64,000 nt of DNA from Sediminicola arcticus (GTDB lineage Bacteria; Bacteroidota; Bacteroidia; Flavobacteriales; Flavobacteriaceae), in assembly GCF_040566695.1 (NCBI RefSeq), contig NZ_JBEXAE010000002.1:62001-126000 (forward strand), in the 5' to 3' direction. Within the stretch, counting starts at the first letter, position 1. Every line of letters begins with the position of its first letter. A program made the position numbers and the translations under genes. This document shows, in pieces, positions 34,666-42,468 of the stretch. Under the pieces are notes generated by a model that saw only the letters and a program-made list of their open reading frames with translations, did no database searches and had not been told where the DNA came from.

Positions 34666-35598
34666 ATGAAGCAAGCAACAAATACAATTTTAATGATTCG
34701 CCCAGTGAACTTTCGGATGAATGAGCAAACTGCGGTAAATAATTATTTCCAAGAGAATTTGGATATGGTGAATCACGACATTAATATCAAAGCCCAGAAC
34801 GAATTTGATGCTTTTACAAATAAATTGCGGGAGAAAGGGGTAAATGTTGTTGTTGTAGAGGATACCTTGGATCCTGATACCCCAGATTCTATTTTCCCAA
34901 ATAATTGGGTTTCTTTCCATGAAAATGGGAATGTTGGGATCTACCCCATGTTTGCGGAAAATAGAAGAAATGAGCGCCGAGACGATATCCTTGAAACTCT
35001 AGAGGAAAAGGGATTTTTGATAGAGAATATTGTGGATTATACTTCTGCTGAAGCCGAGGAATTATATTTAGAGGGTACAGGAAGTATCATTTTAGACCGG
35101 GTACATAAAAAGGCCTATTGTGCCTTATCCGCTCGTGCCGATGAGGAGCTCTTTATTGAATTTTGTGAAGACTTTGAGTATACTCCTGTGGTATTTACGG
35201 CCAATCAAACTGTTGCTGGTAAGCGGTTACCTATTTACCATACCAATGTAATGATGTGTGTTGCAGATGCCTTTGCTGTAATTTGTTTGGATACTATAGA
35301 TGATAAAAAGGAAAAGAAGAATGTTGTTGACCATTTAAAGGAGGATGGAAAGGAAATAATTACCATTACTGAAGCTCAAATGCACCAATTTGCAGGAAAT
35401 ATGTTGCAAGTGCAAGGAATGGGAGGGCAAACTTATTTGGTGATGAGTACAACTGCTTATAATAGTTTAACTCTAGAAAATAAAAAGGCAATAGAAAAAC
35501 ATTGTCCAATAATCCATAGTTCTTTGGAAACGATAGAGACCTGTGGCGGTGGAAGTGCACGCTGTATGATGGCAGAGGTTTTTCTTCCCCAAAAGTAG
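34666..35598 (+). CDS. ctlX: Citrulline hydrolase CtlX-like, arginine-deiminase superfamily
   Basis: 310 residues. It starts TILMIRPVNFRMNEQTAVNNYFQ and has PDSIFPNNWVSFH, GTGSIILDR and PIYHTNVMMCV. The C-terminal catalytic block is ETCGGGSARCMMAEVFLP. This set is typical of citrulline-utilising hydrolases and related arginine-deiminase-like enzymes. Together with the gene at 33393 it suggests local arginine/citrulline breakdown. A hairpin follows the stop. CtlX assignment is by recollection of the family pattern; another ureido hydrolase is possible. Confidence 0.75.
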   Translation: MKQATNTILMIRPVNFRMNEQTAVNNYFQENLDMVNHDINIKAQNEFDAFTNKLREKGVNVVVVEDTLDPDTPDSIFPNNWVSFHENGNVGIYPMFAENRRNERRDDILETLEEKGFLIENIVDYTSAEAEELYLEGTGSIILDRVHKKAYCALSARADEELFIEFCEDFEYTPVVFTANQTVAGKRLPIYHTNVMMCVADAFAVICLDTIDDKKEKKNVVDHLKEDGKEIITITEAQMHQFAGNMLQVQGMGGQTYLVMSTTAYNSLTLENKKAIEKHCPIIHSSLETIETCGGGSARCMMAEVFLPQK

Positions 35599-35617
35599 AT
35601 TAAACATGTTTTTTTTT

Positions 35618-35652
35618 AAGCTTCTCTTTTAATTATGAAAGAGAAGCTTTTG
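35618..35652 (+). terminator. Hairpin between convergent ctlX and the BCCT gene
   Basis: A perfect 12-bp stem, AAGCTTCTCTTT with AAAGAGAAGCTT (35618-35629 and 35638-35649), followed on the plus strand by TTTTG-type sequence. It overlaps the last codons of the minus-strand BCCT gene. Confidence 0.65.
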
Positions 35653-37156
35653 TGTCTTTTATAAGTTCTCTTATGAAGATAAAGGTCATGGCCACCATGA
35701 AAAAAGCAAATGGCAAGGAGGTGATAATCAATAATTTTTGAACAGCGATCAGCACATCGATTTCTGGTTTGGCATCGCCTAGGAGAATAATAGCCGACGC
35801 TCCCAAAAGAATAAAAATAGCCCAAAGTAGACGATGTATTTTACTAGGATTCTTCTTGCCTTTGTCGCTAAACATACTTAATACAAAAACAGCAGAATCT
35901 ACAGAGGTCACCAAAAAACTAATCAATAGTACTATGGTGGTCACGTTCAAAAAGGTTGCTAATGGATACTGTTCAAAAAAAGTAAAGATAGAGGTGAACA
36001 CATTTCCAAATTCATTTTGATAGGTTCCCCATGCTTCAATAAGTTGGAACGCTGAACTACCAAAAACAGAGAACCAAAAGAAGGTTCCTAGAGAGGGAAT
36101 GATAAGTACGCCTAATAACAATTGACGCAAGGTCCTACCCTTGGAGATACGGGCAATAAAAATACCGGTAAAGGGTGCCCAAGCCAACCAAAAAGCCCAG
36201 TAATAAAAGGTCCAGTCCGTTAAGAATTCTATACCGGGATTATAGGACCCAATGGCAAGGCTCATCGGAATGAAGTCTATTAAATATTGTAAGGTTGCCA
36301 TACCAAAAGACCATAAAATATTACTCATATCACTGGTCACAAATATGAAAGCCAGGAGAATTAGGGTAATAAGAATATTCAATTTAGATAAGATTTTAAT
36401 TCCCTTATTGACGCCCATCCAAACTGAAATAAAAGCAATGCAAGAAATTATAATGACCAAAACTAAGGTGGTAGGAATTCCAAAGTTTGTTTCAAAAATA
36501 TGGTTTAATCCACCATTGATCTGTGTCGTTCCAAGACCTATGGCAGCAATGAGACCAAATACAGTGGTAATGATGGTCATAACATCTATACCCATTCGGG
36601 CTGGTTTATACCTGATGGTGTCTTCTATGGTTGAACTTACCAATACCTTTTTCTTTTTCACGAAAAGGGCATAACCAACAACCATAGCAAATAGCCCATA
36701 AAATGCCCAGGCTGTAAAACCCCACTGGTAGAATGTAAATTCTAGTGCTAAAATTTCAGGAGTGTTCTTGGAAATGAAAGGAGCGTTTTGTTGCATATAT
36801 ACTGGTTCCTGCACTGCTCTTAAAAGAATTCCAGCTCCCATACCTGCACTGTAAAGCATAGCAGTCCACGCCCAAAGGGAATGCACTGGTTTTTGATTCT
36901 TTTTTCCCAATTTTATTTGACCCAAAGGAGAAAGGGCAATCCCGATCAGTAAAAGAACACACCCGCAACCAAGGTAGAGATAAAAGTATCCAAAATAGTT
37001 GCGTACCCAAATAGAGGTGGTTTCTATAGTATTGTAAGATTCCTCAGTAAAACAATAAACGAGAAGAGACAGAAAAAAAATAATCCCAATGGATATGGAA
37101 AGAAGAATATTTTTTCTGATGAATTTAAGGATAGCGATAGGGCGGTAGTTTAGGTT
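35633..37156 (-). CDS. BCCT-family betaine/carnitine/choline transporter, start codon not evident
   Basis: A sodium- or proton-coupled transporter for compatible solutes. Family motifs are AMLYSAGMGAGILLRAVQEP, LAWAPFTGIFIARISKGRT and TSVDSAVFVLSMFSD. The frame from the TTG at 36925 downward encodes 430 residues, shorter than normal, because it would omit the first helices. The same frame stays open upstream to 37156 and encodes the missing N terminus (ILLSISIGIIFFLSLLVYC, then FGYFYLYLGCGCVLLLIGIA). There is no ATG, GTG or TTG in those 77 codons. The open frame ends precisely where a 48-bp repeat begins, so the native start was probably lost or replaced at a recombination junction. Non-standard initiation (an ATT codon) or a 5'-disrupted pseudogene are the options. 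Confidence 0.75.
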   Translation of the reverse strand, partial: NLNYRPIAILKFIRKNILLSISIGIIFFLSLLVYCFTEESYNTIETTSIWVRNYFGYFYLYLGCGCVLLLIGIALSPLGQIKLGKKNQKPVHSLWAWTAMLYSAGMGAGILLRAVQEPVYMQQNAPFISKNTPEILALEFTFYQWGFTAWAFYGLFAMVVGYALFVKKKKVLVSSTIEDTIRYKPARMGIDVMTIITTVFGLIAAIGLGTTQINGGLNHIFETNFGIPTTLVLVIIISCIAFISVWMGVNKGIKILSKLNILITLILLAFIFVTSDMSNILWSFGMATLQYLIDFIPMSLAIGSYNPGIEFLTDWTFYYWAFWLAWAPFTGIFIARISKGRTLRQLLLGVLIIPSLGTFFWFSVFGSSAFQLIEAWGTYQNEFGNVFTSIFTFFEQYPLATFLNVTTIVLLISFLVTSVDSAVFVLSMFSDKGKKNPSKIHRLLWAIFILLGASAIILLGDAKPEIDVLIAVQKLLIITSLPFAFFMVAMTFIFIRELIKDTKASLS

Positions 37157-37203
37157 TTAGCAATATTTCGTATCATGCCTCCAAATATAAAAAAATGAAA
37201 GGG
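37156..37203. repeat. Direct repeat copy 1 (remnant of the SDR gene 3' end)
   Basis: 48 bp identical at 47 positions to 42481-42528 and in the same orientation. On the minus strand it reads PFHFFIFGGMIRNIAK, then T and a stop, which is the C terminus of the SDR protein at 42469. Flanks diverge at once on both sides. Confidence 0.9.
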
Positions 37204-37249
37204 ATACATCATAGTAATAGGCCACCTCAAAACTTTAACTACTATTTTT

Positions 37250-40200
37250 CTATCGTATTAAGGGTGTGTTTAATGTAGTCATTGTAGTGGTTATGAATCC
37301 TCTTTCATCTATACCAGTAAGAAGTAATCTATATAATTGATGGTCTTCGGGAATTTTAAGGGCAATTTTAGATCCCTTTCCTACATCCTTAATCGCAAGA
37401 TAATTACCATATTGATCACATTTCACCAATGACCATTCAAAGTCTATTAAGTTTGTTGTTAAGTCGCTACTCCATTCGTTAAATTCATTACGTGCAATGG
37501 CATGATAGTTTAGGATATTTCCCTCGTAAATTGGTCTAGCTGGTTTTAGAATTCTGATATTTGTTGGTTTTATTTGCACATTTGATTTTCGTAAGGTGTT
37601 TAATAGGTCAAAATAGTCTTTTTTGTACCTGCCTTTTCTATCTATTATTCCATTAAATGTTAACTTGTTACTTTCGTGTTTATCCTGCCATGCTGTGATA
37701 AAAAATGAAATATTGGAAGTATAGATATATGGATCTATTAGACAATCCACATTAATTTCACTAAATACAAATTGAGTATTCGTATTTTTCAAATAGGTCA
37801 GTATTGGCTCTAATTGTTCCTTTTTTTTTACAACCAATCCTAAAGCATCTATTCCAGGAACATTTTCCATTAACATCTTAGAATGATAAATTGATTGTTG
37901 GTTTACCTCAAGGTCAACGATTAATGGTCTATTTGAATCTATTTCTTTTAGCTCCTTTACTAGGTTCTTCAACCAGACTATGTAGGCTCGTTTTTGAAAA
38001 AGCAGGTCGGGTTTATGATGAAAATCTTGTTGATTGTATTGCACATCATTTTGAATACTCCAGGAGGATATATTGCTTTGGAGTTTCCATTTATCAATTT
38101 GGTCAATAATTGACTTTTTTAATTCTATGGTTTTTAAAGTATCCTTTACAAAGTCTATATCGCTAGGAATCCAAAAACTATAAGAGATAGTAATATCGAA
38201 TTCTTTAGCAATAGTTAGTACATTTTGGTCGTATATAGAGTTGCCTTCATATTTAATGGTGTTAATCCCCAGGCGCTTTAGCCTTTTAAAATCAATTAGT
38301 AGGTTTTTTCGACTTAGAACATGGTAATCCTTTCGCCAGTCATGTGCCTTCTTAAGATTTACTCCTTTTATTTTTTTTAGTTTATTGATTTCATGAGGTA
38401 GGGTTACATCATTTTTTAACTCTGGAAATGGGTTTAAAACATACTCAGGTATTTCCTTTTCCTTAAATGAACTTTTAATAACTTGATTTTCTGTAATGCT
38501 CCAGTCCATTAAGTTGTTTTTTTGTAATCCTTCAGGCCAATTATCATCAACCTTACTATTGAAATAGATTACAGATTTTATTTCAGAAAAATTATTTTCA
38601 ATGGAATAAAATGCCTTATTGAACCATTCGTGTTGTTTTTGGTCATCCTTTAAAGTGCCAAATTCTGAAATTATTACTGGGGTGGATGGTAGCTTTTGAA
38701 TTTCATAATGGAAAGGCTCATATAGTTTTTTGAATGTAAGATTTTTTCCATCTTGGTTTAGTCTTCCATAATTCAAAATATTTATACCAATCCAATCGAC
38801 ATAATCTTTACCAGGATAGAAAGCCCTTATATTTTTCGATTTCCATGGATTCCAAATCCATATAACATTGCGTGCGCCAGTTTTCTTAAAAATCTCGTAA
38901 GTATGTATCCAAGCTTTTTTGAATTTATCTGGGGCACTATCATCATTTATGCACCAAGGGTAAAATGGATTGTCAAACTCATGGGCAAATCTCAGAAAAA
39001 TAGGTCTCTCCAGATTTTTCATTTTTTCTGCAAATCTGTTTATATAACTATCAAAATAACCTTCTGTTATCAGTTCATATACATGTTTGTTGTTTTGAGG
39101 TTCGAGTTCAAAAGAATTTGTCCATGGTTCCCAAGTTATCATTGGGATCGATTTTTGAAGGTAAATAGAGTCTAATAATGGGCCTGGGAAGTTAGACTCT
39201 ATGTTCTTATTCCAAGCAATATATAGCGATATAATATCAAAATTATCACCTATCTGAGAAGAGGTCTCATTTACGTTTTGGAGATTGGTAATTCCATTAT
39301 CAATCTTAGGTGCAAAAATTCCTATATAATTGACTTTGTTTTTGATTTGAGGCTCCCCTTGTACACCTTCCCATTTTACATATTCACCATAATATTGTAA
39401 AACTCCGCATAATATTAATATACCAAAGCACACAGGAAGAGCAATCTTGGGCCAGAATTCAAATACTTTGCTTTTTAATAAATTTAAATAAGTTAATTTT
39501 TCCTTTTTAAAATTTAGACTGAACTCGACATTTTTTTGTTTTTGATACGCAAAAACGAAGGTGTAGGACATAAAGGCTACATTTAATAAAGCAAAACCAG
39601 ACATAAAAAGCGAGAAAGGTGTGAAATCAATGGAAAGGCCATATATTACGGCTATTATGGAAACAAGCCCTAAGGTTATGTTTGGTAGTAAAATTATCCA
39701 ACTGGTAAGCTCTTTGTCTTCTTTAGGTGTTGGTAAATAGGGAACTTTTTTGCGAATTATGGTATAAATGAAACCTATGATAAAAACCCACCAAGTACAC
39801 GTTTGAAGTAACCCACCAATGATATGTATGCCACGTTCACTTTTGTCCATAACCCATTTCTGGACATAAAATCTTACTCCAATAATACAAATGATTATTG
39901 GGAAGAAAAGTAGGCCAAAATTTAAAACGTTCCCTTTCCATGGGGTAGAGGCTGTAAAAAGGGAAATTATGGGGATTAAAAAGCTCAAAAGATAGATAAC
40001 TCCTGAAAAATAGTGGAATGGTAATATTCCATAATGTATTTTTTGTCTCCAAGAGAATTTTTTGAATAGTTTAGGGTATACTGTAACCAATAATTCTAGG
40101 GTTCCTCTTGACCATTTGAGTTGTTGTTTGTAATAGGATGTTAGAGACGCCGGAGCAAGTCCTTTTGTATAAATATTTGGAACATATATAGATTTCCAAC

Positions 40201-41011
40201 CTTTTGCATGAAGTTGCATGGCTGTATGCATGTCTTCAGATAACCCTGGGGCATGACCACCTATGGAATCAAGTGCTTTGCGCCTAAAAACGCAATTGGC
40301 CCCAATCGCATTTACTGTTCCATAGGAATTCATGGTCATCATTACCGGCCCATAAAAATGGAAAGTTTGTTCAGCGGCACCTTTTGCTACCTCTGATTCC
40401 TCTATATTGTAATAGGCTTGCACGGTTTGGACAAATCCAACTTCATCATCTTCAAAATAGGGTATTATATCATCCAAAAAATTGTCCATTGGAATATGGT
40501 CTGGGTCTAGAATAAGGCAAATATCTCCTGTGGCTTGAATAAGGGCATTATTTATATTCCCAGCTTTGGCATTAATTCTATTATTTCTAGTTACGTGTAC
40601 GATACCATTTTGCTCACAAAACTCCTTTAAATAAGAATCGTTGGCTTCATCGCATAAATAGGCCGTATTAGGATATTTTATTCTTTTGATTGCAAGAAGT
40701 GTGTCTTGAATCATGTCATAGGGTTCACCTGGGAAGTAAGTTGTTAAAATATCAACTTTAAAATTTCTGGTAAGCTTAGGTCTTACGGGAATTGATATAT
40801 CCCAATAGTGATACCATATATATACTATTCTTAAAGTGTCAAATGCCAGAGGGCACATTAACAACCAGAAAAGAAAATGATCCTCAATTAATTCTGGGTT
40901 TAAAAACCAATAAAAAAAATTAATAATACTAATTAATCCTATTAGAATGAGAATTCTTAGTACTAGTTTGTTCTTTTTATTTGGAGGCTTCATATGGCTT
41001 ACTTTTGTCAT
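37250..41011 (-). CDS. Membrane GT2 polysaccharide synthase fused to a GH26-like domain and a second TIM-barrel domain
   Basis: A 1253-residue fusion. Helices near 16-36 and 44-64 precede a cellulose-synthase-like GT2 domain (about 85-320). It has LCDEAND (120-126), DPDH (169-172), SED (258-260) and QQLKWSRG (296-303, the QxxRW motif with Lys for Arg). Six further membrane helices span about 330-540. From about 560 to 850 a periplasmic GH26-like domain has ITWEPW, the presumed acid/base Glu678 in FLRFAHEFDNPFYPW, and the presumed nucleophile Glu783 in VIISEFG. From about 880 a third barrel-like domain (KGVNLKKAHDWRKDY) runs to the end. It probably makes and trims an exported beta-glycan; the product is unknown. 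The 5' end overlaps the partner hydrolase by 35 nt (17 if Met7 is used). Confidence 0.8.
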   Translation of the reverse strand: MTKVSHMKPPNKKNKLVLRILILIGLISIINFFYWFLNPELIEDHFLFWLLMCPLAFDTLRIVYIWYHYWDISIPVRPKLTRNFKVDILTTYFPGEPYDMIQDTLLAIKRIKYPNTAYLCDEANDSYLKEFCEQNGIVHVTRNNRINAKAGNINNALIQATGDICLILDPDHIPMDNFLDDIIPYFEDDEVGFVQTVQAYYNIEESEVAKGAAEQTFHFYGPVMMTMNSYGTVNAIGANCVFRRKALDSIGGHAPGLSEDMHTAMQLHAKGWKSIYVPNIYTKGLAPASLTSYYKQQLKWSRGTLELLVTVYPKLFKKFSWRQKIHYGILPFHYFSGVIYLLSFLIPIISLFTASTPWKGNVLNFGLLFFPIIICIIGVRFYVQKWVMDKSERGIHIIGGLLQTCTWWVFIIGFIYTIIRKKVPYLPTPKEDKELTSWIILLPNITLGLVSIIAVIYGLSIDFTPFSLFMSGFALLNVAFMSYTFVFAYQKQKNVEFSLNFKKEKLTYLNLLKSKVFEFWPKIALPVCFGILILCGVLQYYGEYVKWEGVQGEPQIKNKVNYIGIFAPKIDNGITNLQNVNETSSQIGDNFDIISLYIAWNKNIESNFPGPLLDSIYLQKSIPMITWEPWTNSFELEPQNNKHVYELITEGYFDSYINRFAEKMKNLERPIFLRFAHEFDNPFYPWCINDDSAPDKFKKAWIHTYEIFKKTGARNVIWIWNPWKSKNIRAFYPGKDYVDWIGINILNYGRLNQDGKNLTFKKLYEPFHYEIQKLPSTPVIISEFGTLKDDQKQHEWFNKAFYSIENNFSEIKSVIYFNSKVDDNWPEGLQKNNLMDWSITENQVIKSSFKEKEIPEYVLNPFPELKNDVTLPHEINKLKKIKGVNLKKAHDWRKDYHVLSRKNLLIDFKRLKRLGINTIKYEGNSIYDQNVLTIAKEFDITISYSFWIPSDIDFVKDTLKTIELKKSIIDQIDKWKLQSNISSWSIQNDVQYNQQDFHHKPDLLFQKRAYIVWLKNLVKELKEIDSNRPLIVDLEVNQQSIYHSKMLMENVPGIDALGLVVKKKEQLEPILTYLKNTNTQFVFSEINVDCLIDPYIYTSNISFFITAWQDKHESNKLTFNGIIDRKGRYKKDYFDLLNTLRKSNVQIKPTNIRILKPARPIYEGNILNYHAIARNEFNEWSSDLTTNLIDFEWSLVKCDQYGNYLAIKDVGKGSKIALKIPEDHQLYRLLLTGIDERGFITTTMTTLNTPLIR

Positions 41012-42350
41012 TTAAAACGTAAAAAGGAATGTTTGTTGTGGCGTAGTACCCATCTTGGTCATATATATAGGCAAAAATTCTATAAGGACCTTCTTTAGTG
41101 GGTGTAACAAATAGTGTTTTATGTTTCGCGAAATCCTCAAATCTGGTTATTACTTTTTTTGGTTTTATTTCCATATCCCCATAACCCCATCTTCTATAAT
41201 TCCATGCTTCTGGATAGATTTCCCACTTTATATTCAAGCTGTCTTTTTTAGGTGTACTGAACACAATTTCAGCTATTTTTTTTTCAGATGGAGAAAAAAC
41301 AATATTTTTCAAGGAACTTTGATTGTCAACAAGCATGTAATCCAAGTCAATTTTATTCCGGTTGTAATTTGATGCCGTCCAAATCGATTCTAGTTCAGGA
41401 ATAATCTCAGATTTAGAATTATTATCTCCAAATAAACTAAACCAAGTATGTGTGCTTTCTTGTTTTTGTCCCCAAAAAAAAACCAATGATCCTAGACATC
41501 CTTTTTGGATATTATTTGAGATATTTTTGTATCTTATTGTAAGCTGTTCTATTTTTTTTGTGCTAGTAGGTTCTATTGGGGCGTCCCAAGAGGTGAAGGT
41601 GTGTTCCCACGGGCCATCATTTCCCCATTCACTAAGATAATAGGGTTTAGATCCTGTGAAATATGAAAGGTTGGATATTTCAGAGGTTAAATTTTTTATG
41701 TTTCCGAAAATATTATAGGATACCAAATCTATCTTAGGAGAGTGATAATAAATACTTAAGGTTTGTTTTTTACTACTGGAAGGAATTGCAGTACCAACGG
41801 GGTGATTAGGATCTAACTGATGAATAATTTCGATTATTTCATTGAAATTGCGCATAAATGAATTTTCCCAGAAAACAAAAGGATATCCAATTTCATTGCC
41901 AAGATTCCACATTAAAAGAGCGGGATGGTTTTTATGTTCCGTAATAAGGGATTTGATTTTCTGTTTTAATAATTTATTGTGATTCTCATCTTCGTATGCA
42001 TTATAATTTTTGTTATACCCGGGGATAGGAATATCAACAATCACGGCCAAACCATTTTTTTGAGCTTCATTGAGATAGTTCGCCAAGTTAATTGTATCGT
42101 ATAGACGGATCGTGTTGCCACCAATATCGGCCAGTTCCTTCAAATGGGAATTTCCAGATGCACCTTGAATAACAAAAAGATTTTTATTTCTAATGAGTTG
42201 AAAACCATGGTCTGTCCTATCTATATAAACAGTTTTGGTTTTATCTATAATTTTTTCCTTTCTAAGACGTATTAGGATAAAAAAGATTCCCAATATGCTT
42301 GTAACAATACCTATAAGGAAAAAGATGAGTAATCGTTTAAGCATTTTCAA
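40977..42350 (-). CDS. Membrane-anchored GH2-like glycoside hydrolase (TIM barrel)
   Basis: 457 residues. An N-terminal membrane anchor (LLIFFLIGIVTSILGIFFIL, 7-26) holds a periplasmic (beta/alpha)8 domain. The acid/base Glu153 lies in LLMWNLGNEIGYP and the nucleophile Glu241 in YYLSEWGNDGP, the clan-A pattern seen in GH2 catalytic domains. GNTIRLYDT at about 78-86 is the start of the barrel. The last ~120 residues form a beta-rich module ending YAYIYDQDGYYATTNIPFYV. It precedes and overlaps the GT2-GH26 gene, so both are one translationally coupled operon. No signal-peptidase site is evident; it probably stays anchored. Confidence 0.78.
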   Translation of the reverse strand: MKMLKRLLIFFLIGIVTSILGIFFILIRLRKEKIIDKTKTVYIDRTDHGFQLIRNKNLFVIQGASGNSHLKELADIGGNTIRLYDTINLANYLNEAQKNGLAVIVDIPIPGYNKNYNAYEDENHNKLLKQKIKSLITEHKNHPALLMWNLGNEIGYPFVFWENSFMRNFNEIIEIIHQLDPNHPVGTAIPSSSKKQTLSIYYHSPKIDLVSYNIFGNIKNLTSEISNLSYFTGSKPYYLSEWGNDGPWEHTFTSWDAPIEPTSTKKIEQLTIRYKNISNNIQKGCLGSLVFFWGQKQESTHTWFSLFGDNNSKSEIIPELESIWTASNYNRNKIDLDYMLVDNQSSLKNIVFSPSEKKIAEIVFSTPKKDSLNIKWEIYPEAWNYRRWGYGDMEIKPKKVITRFEDFAKHKTLFVTPTKEGPYRIFAYIYDQDGYYATTNIPFYVLNDKSKPYEASK

Positions 42351-42468
42351 CCAAATAATTAGTTTGGGGATCTAAATTAGTAGATATTATTTAATATCTT
42401 AGTTGAATTGAGTTACAAGTAGTAAATATACGACAACAAACATCTTTTCTCTATATTACATCAAATTA

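Noticed and set aside
36252..36674. 140-codon plus-strand frame inside the BCCT gene
   Set aside because: The minus-strand frame carries clear transporter motifs; the plus-strand frame is basic and featureless.
36756..37010. Separate 84-codon minus-strand gene upstream of the BCCT frame
   Set aside because: It overlaps the BCCT N-terminal region in another frame, and its sequence reads as an out-of-frame translation of the transmembrane segment.
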